The notes beneath the pieces are model-generated. The model made no database searches, was not told the DNA's origin, and saw only the letters and a program-made list of their open reading frames with translations. Made by a program: the position numbers and the translations under genes. A stretch of 64,000 nucleotides of DNA from Casuarina equisetifolia (Eukaryota; Streptophyta; Magnoliopsida; Fagales; Casuarinaceae): positions 16,059,583-16,123,582 of the forward strand of contig CM052359.1 of the NCBI GenBank assembly GCA_028551475.1, in the 5' to 3' direction. Below are positions 10,035-21,190 of this stretch, piece by piece. The stretch's first letter is position 1. Every line of letters begins with the position of its first letter.

Positions 10035-12841
10035 TGTTCCATGATAATATGTTTTGATGTGACAATATTTGTTAGTAAATGTATATAAATGTTTTTTATA
10101 TTTTGATGTGCAAAATAAAATCAAAGGAAGTAAAAGGTTTACAAATTATAATATCAATTAATGATATCATAAAGTAGTTAGGTTCTTGTTAGAAAAAGGT
10201 ATGTTTTGTTGTGACAAAATGTTGGTTGCATATAATGTTTGTAAAAATATTTTTTCATATAATTATGTGCAATATTGAACATCAAGGAAGTAAAAGGTAT
10301 GCACATTATAATATTAATAAATGATATTATAAAGTATATGGGTTCCTACATTCCTTCATAAATTAACCTCATACAATGGCTTGAAAAATATTTTATAAGG
10401 CTAAACAAATGTTTGAATATTTAAAGGAAAATTGATACTTAGATTTACACAATTGTAGGTACATGTGAATCAAGAATTGTACTATGGAGCCCAAAAATCA
10501 AGATCATGATGCTTGATTTTTATTTAGATGGTCCATGCTTAAATGAAGGTAATTATTCAATTGGATCAACCTTTTAAGAGCAAGCTAAGCCCGTAAGCTA
10601 AGCTCATAAGCTAAACTTGCAAGCCGAGCTTGTATGTTGTCTCATTAACTGGTTGCGATGTCGTTTTACTTAAGAAGAAGTCCCTTAAGCCTTCATGATG
10701 AGAAGATTCATTTGAACCCTAAAAAGGTTATCGAGAAGCCGAGCACCTTTTCTTGTTCACCTTACTCTTTCTGTTACTGATTCTCCAATGGGAAGAATTC
10801 TGAAGTGATAGAAATGTCAAAATGGTTATGAGAATGATTGATTGATGTCTGTATTGTTGTTTGATGAAGCTTCTGTCAAGTCTCAATGGGATTATTCACA
10901 ATGGGCTTCTCAAGTTTGAATAGAAACCCTAGAAAAGTTATTTGGCTTTGTATCTTTTATAAAAAAGATGCTTTTGAGTTGTTTACTGAAGAAGATGAAA
11001 AATATGATTGAAATATTGAGAAGAATCGAAGCTTACATATTCACGGCATTTTGCATAGATCTTTACAGAAAGTTCAAATCTTCGGTGATATTCTTTTACT
11101 CTGAAATTCTTATGAATATTCAATATTAGATTAAGTTGTTTATGTGCTAATTAAGCTCAGATAATCATTTGCACATAAACTTCATTGTAAATCTGAAACG
11201 TTAACTTTGATATAATTGGGGGTTTCATGATTAAAGCTTGAATTGAGTTTGTATATCTTCAATTAGCTCACTGATAAGCAATATTCCTCACAAACATTAC
11301 ACATTTGAGGATTTGTTGTTGTATTAAGGTTGGTTTAATCTTTTTATTATAACTGTGGATCATTTGACTCTATGAGGAGGAGTTGGAAAATGTAGGAAAG
11401 GTTATTCTCCTAGCTTTGAAGTAAAATAGACTTCAACTAGTTAAGTTGAAGGAAAAAAGGGTGGAAGTAGGTGACAAGGGCCAAACCATTATGTAAAATT
11501 ATTTTCATTTCTATTTTTATCTATGTGTTTTGAATGTTTATTATTGATAGTTGATTGAATATGAAAATAGGAAAAAAGAAACCTAGATAACTAATTTAAC
11601 CCCTCTTTCTTGGTTAGCCATTAAACCTTACAATTCCTACATCTTTATACAATATTATTTTATCCAAGTTGTAAAGATAAAATATTAATTGCATAATGTT
11701 TTATAGATAAGAAAGATTGATGCTTGAATAATTTTGTAGGGAAAATGGATTGATAAAAGGCAACCTAGTTAATGTGATCTTTTAGTCCAATCAAAGAAGA
11801 AATGTTCAAAGAAGAAGTCTAGTCCAAATCGATAAAGTCCATGAGTAGGCGACCAGAGGAGTGCATGATCCAATTTAAAAGATTTAGACCCACAAGGCAT
11901 AAGCACCACCCAAATAGAAGTTGCCTTGAGTTAAAAGACTTAAGCTCAACCCAAGAATGTATATGACCTAGCTTCTCTCAACCAAATTAAGACAACAAGC
12001 TAGGTTTTGGGAAGAAAGTCAAAAAAGTTAAAACAGCTAATTTGTGTAGAAAAGGTGTGATTTTATAATGATTGAGAGTTTGAATCAAAGCCTTAAAAGT
12101 AGAATGGTGGAATAGCTCTACTTTCTCAATGGGAAAATTTTTTGCAAAAGTTAGGTTTGGTAGAAAACCTCAAATTAGTTATTCTATCTTCGATCTTTTA
12201 TAAGAGCCTTCATTATACTATTCAAGAAGTTCTTTTTGCATGATTCATTTTTAGAAAATGAAAGAAAAACAAGATCATTTAAAGCTTTGAGATTTCTATG
12301 AACATCTTTAATGAAACTCTTTATTGATCAAATTCTTTGTGATTATGCTTGTGTATATTCTTGTTTATGTGCTTATTGAACTTTGATTACTATTATGCAT
12401 ATAAACCTAATTGTAAATCTGAAACCCTAACTCCTTTATAATTTTAGGGTTGTGATTAGAGCGTTGATTGTCACTTTATATCCTTAGAAAGCTATTTAAT
12501 TAGCATATCCCTGACAAACTACATATCATTAGGGATTTTCTTTATAAAAGGTTGAGAAAGTCTTTGTTTGTAACCTCATAAGTGTTGTAATCCTTTGAAG
12601 AAAGGATTATAAAGGTTAAGAGAACATTTTCTCCTAATTAATGAGTAAATTGGACTTCAATTGGATAGGTTGAAGGAAGAAGGTGGGTGTAGGTGTGAAG
12701 GCCGAACCATTGTGGTAAAATTTGTCTTTATATGTGCTCTCTATTGATGTTCTTTATTTCTATCTAGAAAATAGGTTTATAAATTTAAAGTTCACAAAAA
12801 CTAATTTAACACCCCTTCTTGGTTAGCCATTATATCTAACA
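10035..12841 (+). repeat. Copia element 2, 5' LTR (about 1.36 kb, split by another LTR)
   Basis: The LTR pieces 10035-10186 and 11633-12841 are separated by a second Copia LTR. The start (TGTTCCATGATAATATG) recurs at 19366 downstream of the element; the end (TATATCTAACA) lies next to a primer-binding site at 12843. The motif GGAAGTAAAAGG about 90 bp inside the start is shared with the other Copia LTRs here. Only 6 bp separate it from the inverted LTR of element 1. Confidence 0.7.
10187..11632 (+). mobile_element. Copia solo LTR nested in the 5' LTR of Copia element 2
   Basis: Starts TGTTAGAAAAAGG and ends CCATTAAACCTTACA, the same subfamily as 8555-10028 in opposite orientation. No primer-binding site follows. 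The flanks are GTTCT on the left and ATTCC on the right. Sister LTRs read GGTTCCTACAT at this point, so these fit an old GTTCC target duplication with one change on each side. Confidence 0.65.
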
Positions 12842-12842
12842 A

Positions 12843-12857
12843 TTGGCATCAAGAGCT
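12843..12857 (+). other. Primer-binding site of Copia element 2
   Basis: TTGGCATCAAGAGCT one base after the LTR end. It resembles the initiator tRNA-Met type site. Confidence 0.7.
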
Positions 12858-12902
12858 AGGTTCCATATTTAAAGGCTTAACAACCTAGAGTAGATCCTTA
12901 TA

Positions 12903-15060
12903 ATGGCATTAGAAAACAGTGCAGTTGTTACAGGGTTTAATAAACCACCATTGTTTGATGGCATCAACTATAGACATTGGAAACAATTAATGCAAGTGTT
13001 TGTTATTGGTCAAGATCCAAAAGCGTGGCAGGTCATTAGAAAAGGTACTACAATGCTCAAAACTAATGATTGGAATCAAAGTGAAGCTAAGATCATAAGG
13101 TTGAATGCTAAAGCCATGAATATGATATATAGTGGCTTGAGAACTTATGAGTTCAACAAAGTGTCTTCTTGCCTTATCGGTAAAGAAATCTAGGATAAGT
13201 TAGAAGTCATTTATGAAGGTACTAAGAAAGTCACATCTTCCAAAGTTACTATGCTTACACATGATTATGAAGTGTTTACCATCAAAGAATCTGAAACTAT
13301 TAGTGAAATGTTTGGTAGATTTATGATAACTCTATTTTTATAGAGTTATTTTACCTATTTTAGGCAATAAATAACTTTAATAATTGTGAGAAAACATTTG
13401 AACTCCTCTTTATTTACCTAAATTTATCTTGTTTATGTCGCATAAAGAGGCAAGGAGAAAAGGAATGAACATGGAGAACCTAATGCTTGTTATGTGGCAA
13501 AATCGTAATATCAAGATCAAGAAAGTCAAGATGGGCTTAGGCTTTGGATGATTGTTATTAGATTTTTTATTATTGTTGGGTTTTCTAAATAAATAGAAAA
13601 CCAAGTCATGTTAGGAATTCAAGTTTCAATTAATTTAGGAGTTCAAAACCCAATTGTTTTAGGTCTCTAAAACCCAATTCTACTAGGATAGGGGATAAGT
13701 CTAAACCTAAACCCTATTTAAGAAAAGAGAAGAGGCAAAAGAAGGAGGAGGAGGAAATTGAGCACAACTCAAGAAAGAGGCCAAGAATTCAAGGTTTTCT
13801 TGAAGAGAAGACAAAAAGGGTGATAGACTTCTTGTTCTTGGATTCAAGATGCCTTCTTTATTTCTTATTATTATTCTTCCTCATTATTTCTTTATGTTTT
13901 AGTTTATTTTTGTTAGAGCTACAATGTAACCTAATTATGATGTTATGAATCTTATGATTATTATGTTTTGCAAGATATTTTGTTTATGTGAAGTTAGATA
14001 TTACTGTGTTTAATGCTTTTAAGTGATTAGCTACTACTTGAATGATCTAATTTGCATATTTGAGATCGACAGGAAATGATATGCAGTTGCTTCTTGTAAT
14101 ATGTAACCATAAATTAAATATGGATAGACATATACCATGTTATTTGTGTGGCTTTCTGTGTAAACTGGGAATGTTCATAGATCCTAATGCATTTGGTTTG
14201 TTTCAATTCACGTATAGAGATATAGTGAATTAATAAACTAAGTAGGTTTGCTATACCTAGACATAGGATAGTAAATAAATTAGGAAGTTTCGCCATCACA
14301 TAGATATTATCCTTCTTGCAAGTATAAATAATCAATATTAATACCTAGTAATTATGGTGAAATCATATGCTCTAACATATTTATTGTATTTAGTTTTCTT
14401 AGATTTATTTAGTTAATCTATCATCTATCAATTTGATCTGCTAGATAAATTCTAGGAGTTGTTCACTGTTAGTAATTAATTGGTTTAGTAATCACCAATC
14501 TCTGTGGGATGATAACTTTCTTATCATTATATTACCTATTCGACATGTTCACTTGCATTTAGATTTCTCCGAACAATTTACTAAAATATTTTCTAAACTT
14601 AAACTATTAGATAAGACATATACAACAAAAGAAATGGTCAAAAAAATGTTAGTGTTTTTACCTAAAAGTTAGGACCTTAAAAAGATGGCTATAGAGGAAG
14701 AACATAATTTAGACAAACTAACCTTAGATGACTTGCTAGGATCACTAAAAGCTCATCAAATGCAATTAATGAGAATAGTAAGAGAAAGAGATAATAAGAA
14801 GTCACTTACTCTAAAGGTAAATGTAGAAAAGAATGAGGAATCAAATTCTGAAAATGATGGAATTCCTATGCTAGCTAGGAGATTCAAAAAATTCCTTAAG
14901 AAAGAAAAAAGCAAAAATGTAAGACAATCTAGGAAGAAAGAAACATTTGACCCTAGGGATAATCTATGTCTTAAATGTAGAAAACAAGACATGTTAAGGT
15001 TGATTGTCCTCTACTTAAAAAGAAAAATAATAAAAATAAAAAGAAGGCCATGATTGTTAC
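12903..15060 (+). pseudogene. gag: Copia element 2: gag, interrupted by an Athila solo LTR
   Basis: ATG at 12903, 62 bp after the 5' LTR. The N-terminal domain reads GFNKPPLFDGINYRHWKQLM at about residues 11-30, typical of plant Copia gag. The frame stops at TAG 13191, then is readable to 13323, where the solo LTR 13324-14575 is inserted. Gag resumes with FTKIFSKLKLLDKTYTTKEM and, after a TAG where the sister copy has Trp, runs to 15050 (frame from 14685). The zinc knuckle is damaged by a frameshift near 14990 (CLKCRKQD, then off-frame). Gag would form the virus-like particle in the cytoplasm; this copy cannot. Confidence 0.85.
13324..14575 (+). mobile_element. Athila-type solo LTR (short class, 1252 bp), target duplication ATTTA
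   Basis: TGATAACTC...TCTCCGAACA with ATTTA on both sides (13319-13323, 14576-14580). It splits Copia gag, which reads on across the insertion. Its first 26 bases form a hairpin (ATAACTCTAT / ATAGAGTTAT). The same length as 3774-5025, in opposite orientation. Confidence 0.95.
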
Positions 15061-15099
15061 TTAAGATGATGAGAGCTTATCTTTGGAAGAAGAGGAACA

Positions 15100-16290
15100 A
15101 GAAGAAGCAACACATTTTTGTCTAATGGTAGCAACAACCTTTGAAGAAGAAGAATATGAGGTAAGTGACATTGAACTTCTAAATAATACAATTATGATAT
15201 ATAAACTACATTTTTTGGTCTGGTTGAGTATGCAAATTAGATGAAAAATAAATATATAAAAATAAAAGAGAAATATAAGTTTTTCAAAGCTGAAATTGGT
15301 TGTGATAAAGTAGTTTTAACAAAATCAATACCTTCATTAGTTAAAAATAATGATTTGTGTGAAGTTGTATGCACAAGATTTGATGTAGATAAGTTAAACA
15401 TAAGAGTTTGTGAACTAGAAAATGAGAAATAGCAAGTTAAGCAAAAGTTGGATGATACATCTTCATTACTAAAGAAGTTCACAAAATGCAGTTACATTCT
15501 AGAAAAGATTATTGACTCTCAATAAGGTATATATGATAAGGTAGGTTTATGATATAAACTTGAAACCTTTATTAAGAATGTTACAACATTTTTCATAAAA
15601 ATTCATATCTATATGGAAGACAAAGTAAGATGTAAATTCTATAAATACTATGGTCATACTATACAAACATGTCTTATTAGGCTTAGAAAACCATATAAAA
15701 TAAAAAGAGTATGGATGCCTAAAAGTTCTAGTTATGCGTGTACAACTAACTTTAATGGACTTAAAGAAAAAAGGGTACTAAGCACTTGAACAAATAATTT
15801 TATATCTATAGGCTTTAAGTGCCAAAGTGACCAAGGAAGATTACAAAAAAATTTGGATTCTAGACAATAAATGCTCCCTTTATATGACTGGCATGATGGA
15901 GCTTTTCTCAACACTTGAGCTAAAAGCTAGAGGTACAGTTTCTTTTGGAGATAACTTGAAAGGAAGAATCAAAAGGGAACTATAGGTAACTCAAAAACTT
16001 TATTCATTTCAAAATTTTTGTTTGTGGATAAATTGAAATTCAACTTGCTGAGCATAAGCCAACTCTATGATAAAGATTTCAAAATAAAGTTTGGAAAGGA
16101 ACTTTGTCTTGTTCAACATGTGGAGCAAGACACAAAAAGAAAAGATAATATTTATGTACTAGATCTTAGTAAATTGTCTACTAAACAAACAAGTTTGATT
16201 GTAAATAAGAATGATGATGCTTGGTTATGGCATAGAAAACTTGGGCATGTGGGTCTAGGTTTGATAAAAAAAAAATTGTAAGAAAAATTT
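15100..16290 (+). pseudogene. Copia element 2: gag C-terminus, protease and pre-integrase remnants
   Basis: Frame 15241-15432 is a Lys/Glu-rich coiled-coil-like segment (KNKYIKIKEKYKFFKAE). A zinc-knuckle-like CKFYKYYGHTIQTC is readable near 15632-15673. The protease region near 15855 reads WILDNKCSLYMTG, with the catalytic Asp-Ser-Gly changed to Asp-Asn-Lys. Frame 16018-16281 holds the pre-integrase domain ending in LWHRKLGHVGLGLI. Stops and frameshifts break it at several points. Confidence 0.75.
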
Positions 16291-16399
16291 GGTCAAAGGA
16301 CTTCCTACTTTAAATTTTGATTGAAATAGATTGTGTGAAGCATGTGTTAGAGGTAAACATCAACCACGCAACTTCAAATTAAAGCTTGTTCTAGCTACT

Positions 16400-17010
16400 G
16401 CAAGGCCATTAGAATTACTCCACATGGACCTTTTGGTCTTTGAGAATAACCACTTTAAATGAGAAATACTATGTATTAGTCATAGTAAATGACTACACTA
16501 GATATACATGGATATATTTACTTGCTAGAAAGGATGAGGCATTTGAAAAGTTTCTGATTTTATAAATGATTCAAAATGAAAAAGGTTTTTCAATTGTAAA
16601 AATAAGAACTAATCATGGTGAGGAATTTGAAAATAATCTCTTTGAAAAATTTTGTTATGAAAATGGAATCTCTCATAATTTTTCAGCATTAAGAACCTTA
16701 CAACAAAATGGTATTATTGAAAGAAAGAATAGAACACTTCAAAAAATGACTAGAACTATTATGTGTGAAAATAATCTTCCAAAACATTTTTGGGGAAAAG
16801 CTATGAATACAACTTGTTACATTTCAAACCGTACATTCTTAAGACTAATTTTAAAAAAGACATCATTTGAATTATTCTTTGGTAGAAAACCAAATATCTC
16901 TTACTTTTATGTCTTTAGGAGTAAATGTTTTGTTTTGAATCATGGTAAGGAGTCACTTGGAAAATTTGATTATAAAAGTGATGAATTTATTTTTCTTGGT
17001 TACTTTTAAC
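16400..17010 (+). pseudogene. Copia element 2: integrase core, decayed
   Basis: RPLELLHMDL near 16409, with the first catalytic Asp, is followed by stops and a frameshift. The open frame 16566-17009 (147 codons) contains IRTNHGEEFENNLFEKFC, where the second catalytic Asp appears as Asn (the related copy at 46182-46601 has IDHGGEFEN), and QQNGIIERKNRTLQ with the catalytic Glu. Integrase would insert the cDNA; loss of the second acidic residue and the stops make it inactive. Confidence 0.8.
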
Positions 17011-17299
17011 TAGCAAGGCATATAGAGTATTTAATAAGGGAACTTTAGTAGTAGAAGAGTCAATACATGTTAAATTTGAAGATGATTGCATTGCTATCTA
17101 GAAAATATAATTAATCTGAGTTCAAATGAACCTGGAAACAAAGAGAAAAATGCAGCTAGAGTTGAAGGGGAGCCTAAAATGTGAGACTTTGCTTTTCCAA
17201 GAGTTAGAGGAGAAGTAGATCAGTAGCATATATTAGGTGATCACACAAATAAGGTTAGTACACAGTCACATTATCACAACACTTGTGAACTCTAAGCCT

Positions 17300-18800
17300 T
17301 CTTGTCTTAAGTAAAGCTAAAGAAGATTGATGAAGCTCTTGAAGATGAAAGCCAGTTTCTTGCTATGCAAGAAGAGTTAAACTAGTTTGAGAAAAGTCAA
17401 GTCTAGAACTTGGTTCCTAGACCAAAAGAACATCCTATTATTGGAAACAAAATGGGTATTTAGAAATAAGTTAGATGAAAATGAAATCATTACTAGGAAT
17501 AAAGCTAATTGGTTGCATAAAGGTATGGCCAAGAACAAGGAATAGACTATGATGAAACTTTTGCACCAATAGCAAGATTAGAAGCTATTAGGATGCTGTT
17601 GGCATTTGTTTATTGCGTGAACTTTACCATTTTTCAAATTGATGTAAATAATGCTTTCTTAAATGGTATTTTTAAAGAAGAAATTTATGTTGAACAACCC
17701 CTTGGATTTAAAGATCCAACATATCTTGAACATGTTTTTAAGCTTTCAAAAGCTTTGTATGGACTTAAACAAGCCTCATGGGCTTGGTATGATAAGTTGA
17801 GTAATTTTATGCTTAGTGCAGATTTTAGAAAAGGAAGAGTTGATAATACCTTATTCATCAAAACAAAAGAAAAAAACATTTTGATTTTGCAAATGTATGT
17901 TGATAATATTGTGTTTAGTTTAACTAATCTTGCTCTATGTAAAGAATTTGTTGAATCTATGCAAAAGGAATTTGAAATGAGAATGATGGTTAAGTTGACT
18001 TATTTTTTGGGTCTTCAAATAAAACAATCCAGCAAAGGCATTTTTATAAGTCAAACTAAGTACACAAATGAATTACTTAAGAAATACAAGTTGCATGATT
18101 CTAAGCCAATAAACACCCTAATGAGTACTTCTACTTCCTTATCACATGATGAAAAAATGACTAGTGTTGATACAAAATTGTATAGAAGGATGATTGGTTC
18201 ATTGCTTCACTTGACTACATCTAAACCTAATATCATGTTTAGTGTGTGTTTATATGCTAGATATAAATCAAATCCAAAATAACCACACTTAATGGCTGCT
18301 AAATGAATATTTAGATATTTGAAGGACATGGCCACATTAGGAATATGGTATCCTAGAGATACAACTCTTGATTTGCATATTTTTAATGATTTTCATTATG
18401 CTAGGTGTGAAATAGATAGAAAGAGCACAAGTGGTGCTTACTATTTCCTAGGAAACATGTTGATCTCTTGGTATTCCAAGAAACAAATTAGTGTGGCAAT
18501 TTCTACCACTGAAGCTAAGTATATAGCTATTGCTTACTGCTATGCTTAGATTTTATGAATGAAAAAGAAATTAGAAGATTATGGTATCTACTCCACTAAA
18601 GTCCCATTGAAATGTGATAATACTAGTGCCATAAACTTAACAAAAAATCCTATACAACATTCTAAAATGATGCGAATAGAAATAAGACATCATTTTATTA
18701 AAGATCATGTGTAAAAAAATGACATTGCTTTTGAATTTGTTTAAATTGATCAACAAATTGCTGATGTCTTTACTTAACTGCTGGATAAAGAAAAATTTTA
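17300..18800 (+). pseudogene. Copia element 2: reverse transcriptase and RNase H, decayed
   Basis: RT remnants begin near 17340 (ESQFLAMQEE). The longest frame, 17593-18282 (229 codons), shows FQIDVNNAFLNG, KALYGLKQAS.AWYDKL and the active-site motif as YVDN instead of YVDD at about residues 102-105. RNase H follows in frame 18319-18549 (EIDRKSTSGAYYFLGNMLIS, TTEAKYIAIA) and is traceable to about 18790. Stops at 18283, 18547 and later separate the pieces. Order gag, protease, integrase, RT, RNase H fits Copia. Confidence 0.85.
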
Positions 18801-18899
18801 TATTCTTAGGTAAGAGCTCGAAATGTATTTATTTGAAAATATTTCTTAAACTACATGTTCTATTTTTGGACTATACTTTCTACTCTTGCACACTTGTAA

Positions 18900-19365
18900 A
18901 TAAGTTTGTTTTGAGGGGGAGCACCTTGAGACTCCATCTTCTTCACCAAGTTAGACAACTTCTTACTCCTCTATTCTTCATTATATCTACCTTAGTTATC
19001 TTATTCTCTTTTTGATAATGGCAAAAAGAGGGAGAAAGTGTTGTAGCACATGTATATCTCATTCTTGACTATCTAGTGTAAAAAGTGGGATGAATCTCTA
19101 ACACCCTGAAAATATTTTTCAAAAGGTGCTATCATTGCTGAATTATATATATATTACTACTAGTTGTTGAGATAAAGGTTAGAGATAATTGTTGTTGTTG
19201 CAAATGAAATATTCATATAACAGGATATATAATTTTGTGCAAAATGTTTTTTGCGGTTTGTCATGAAAAACATTTGATATAACACACTTTGCTCACTTTA
19301 TTGATGATATGTGTTGTGCTATTGTGTGCTTAAATAATAAAAGAATTTGTCATCAAAAGAACATG
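18900..19365 (+). other. Copia element 2 3' untranslated segment with polypurine tracts
   Basis: Contains GAGGGGGAGCACC at about 18911-18924 and CAAAAAGAGGGAGAAAG at 19022-19038. Equivalent pairs occur in the Copia elements at 21290/21670 and (minus strand) 44105/43645. No gene is visible. Confidence 0.5.
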
Positions 19366-19502
19366 TTTCATTATAATATGTTTTAATGTGACAATATTTG
19401 TTAATAAATGTTTATAGATGTTCTTTATATTTTAATGTGCAGAATAAAATTAAAGGAAGTAAAAGGTATAAAAATTATAATATTAATTAATGATATTAAT
19501 AA
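19366..19502 (+). repeat. Copia element 2, 3' LTR fragment
   Basis: TGTTTCATTATAATATG and the following 130 bp match the start of the 5' LTR at 10035-10170, including GGAAGTAAAAGG. The LTR is cut at about 19500 by unrelated DNA. Confidence 0.6.
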
Positions 19503-19750
19503 TGTGGGACAACACCCACCTTCAACACTCCCTTTCACTTTTATGCTAACATAAGTATTGTAAGTAGACTGAAGCCTAACTTTAGGACATTGGAGATTAT
19601 AAAGTGAAGGCATATCCTTAAGCTTTGATACCATATTAAAGTGTGAGGACCAATCCTAAAACCTTAGGTATTAGGTAAAGAAATCTCATCACTTAAAAGC
19701 TCAATGGCCTATCCTTACACTTCTAATGTGGTATAACACCCACCTTTAAC
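19503..19750 (-). repeat. Short repeat-bounded segment with a minus-strand tRNA primer-site motif
   Basis: Two similar 24-bp direct repeats, each with ACACCCACCTT, lie at 19503-19526 and 19727-19750. Between them the minus strand reads TATGGTATCAAAGC near 19622-19635, resembling an initiator tRNA-Met primer-binding site. It may be the end of another LTR element or a small non-autonomous one. No coding is visible. Confidence 0.35.
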
Positions 19751-21190
19751 AACTAGATAATAGTAATGTTGAAAGAATTAAATCAATTTGCAAAATGTAA
19801 GGTATGGACTCTTATGCATGAACTAGAAAATCACACCATAATAAGAGCTAAATGGGTGTATAGACAAAATGAATGAGCACATAATTGTTACTAGAAACAA
19901 AGCTAGGTTGGTAGCTCAAGGGTGGAATAGATTATGATGAGACCTTTGCACTGGCAGCTAGGATGGAAGTTATTAGGATATTGCTTGCCTTTGCATGTTA
20001 TAAAGACTTTAAATTGTATCAAATGGATGTTAAAAGTGCATTTTTAAATGGTATAATTAAAAAGGATGCATATGTAAAATAACCTTTAGGATTTGAGGAT
20101 CCTTTGTTGTTTAGTCATTTTTAAACTAAATAAAGCAATCTATGGTTTAAAGCAAGTTCCAAGGGCTTGGTATGAAAAGTTGAGTAATGTTTTGTTAAAT
20201 AAAGGTTATACCAAAGGAATATTAAATCATACTCTTTTTATTTAAAAAAATAAAAAATACAATGACATATTAGTTGCTCAAGCGTATATGGATGATATAA
20301 TTTTTGGATCAACAAAAGATGAATTGTGCAAAGAATTTGAAAATGAAATGAAAAAGGAATTTGAAATGAGTATGATGTGTGAATTAAACTTCTTTCTTGG
20401 ATTACAAATTGAAAAAATTGATAATGGAATATTCATTTATCAATCCAAATTTACTAGAGATCTTCTAAAATGGTTTAATTTTATGCATATAAAGTTGATC
20501 TCTACACCTATGAGCACATTTCTTACTCTTGAGTGTGAAGATAAGAACAAAGATATTGAGAACCGATTTCATAGAAGCATGATAGGATCTTTGTTGCATT
20601 TGACAGCATGTAGACCTAATATTCTATTTAGTGTATGCTTTTGTGCTCGGTTTTAATCGAAAACTAGTCAAACGAACCTTTAGGTATTTAAAGGATACTG
20701 AAAACTTAGGAATATTGTATCCTAGGGGTTTAAATTTTGAATTACATTCTTATAGTGATGCTAACTATGCTGGATGTAAACTAGATCAAAAAAGTACAAG
20801 TGGTGCTTGTCATTTTCTTAGAAATATGCTTATTTCATGGTGCTCTAGAAAGCCAAAAAATGTAACTATATCCATAACAGAAGTTGAATATATGGCTACT
20901 GCAAGTTGTTTTGCGTAGATTTATGGATGAAATAACAACTAGCTGATTTTGGTGTGTTTAGTAAAACTATTCCTCTTAAATGTGATAATACTAGTACTAT
21001 GAACTTGACAAAAAAAAATCTTGTTTAACATTCTAAGACAAAGCATATAGAAATTAGGAATCATTTTATAAGAGTTCATGTAGCAAAAAAGGATATTTTA
21101 ATGGAATTTGTTCACACTGAGCTTTAAACTGTAGATATTTTTACTAAACCACTAGGTAAAGAGATTTATGCACATGCACTTAAGGAAATT
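19751..21190 (+). pseudogene. Copia element 3: reverse transcriptase and RNase H, 5'-truncated
   Basis: Starts inside RT (LKELNQFAKCKVWTL). Frameshifts and stops separate frames at 20288-20656, which reads YMDDIIFGSTKDELCKEF with the catalytic Asp pair intact, and 20631-20918, the RNase H part (YSDANYAGCKLDQKSTSGAC). Further RNase H is readable to about 21150. Gag, protease and integrase are missing on the 5' side. Sequence and LTR differ clearly from Copia elements 1, 2 and 4, so this is another family. Confidence 0.85.
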
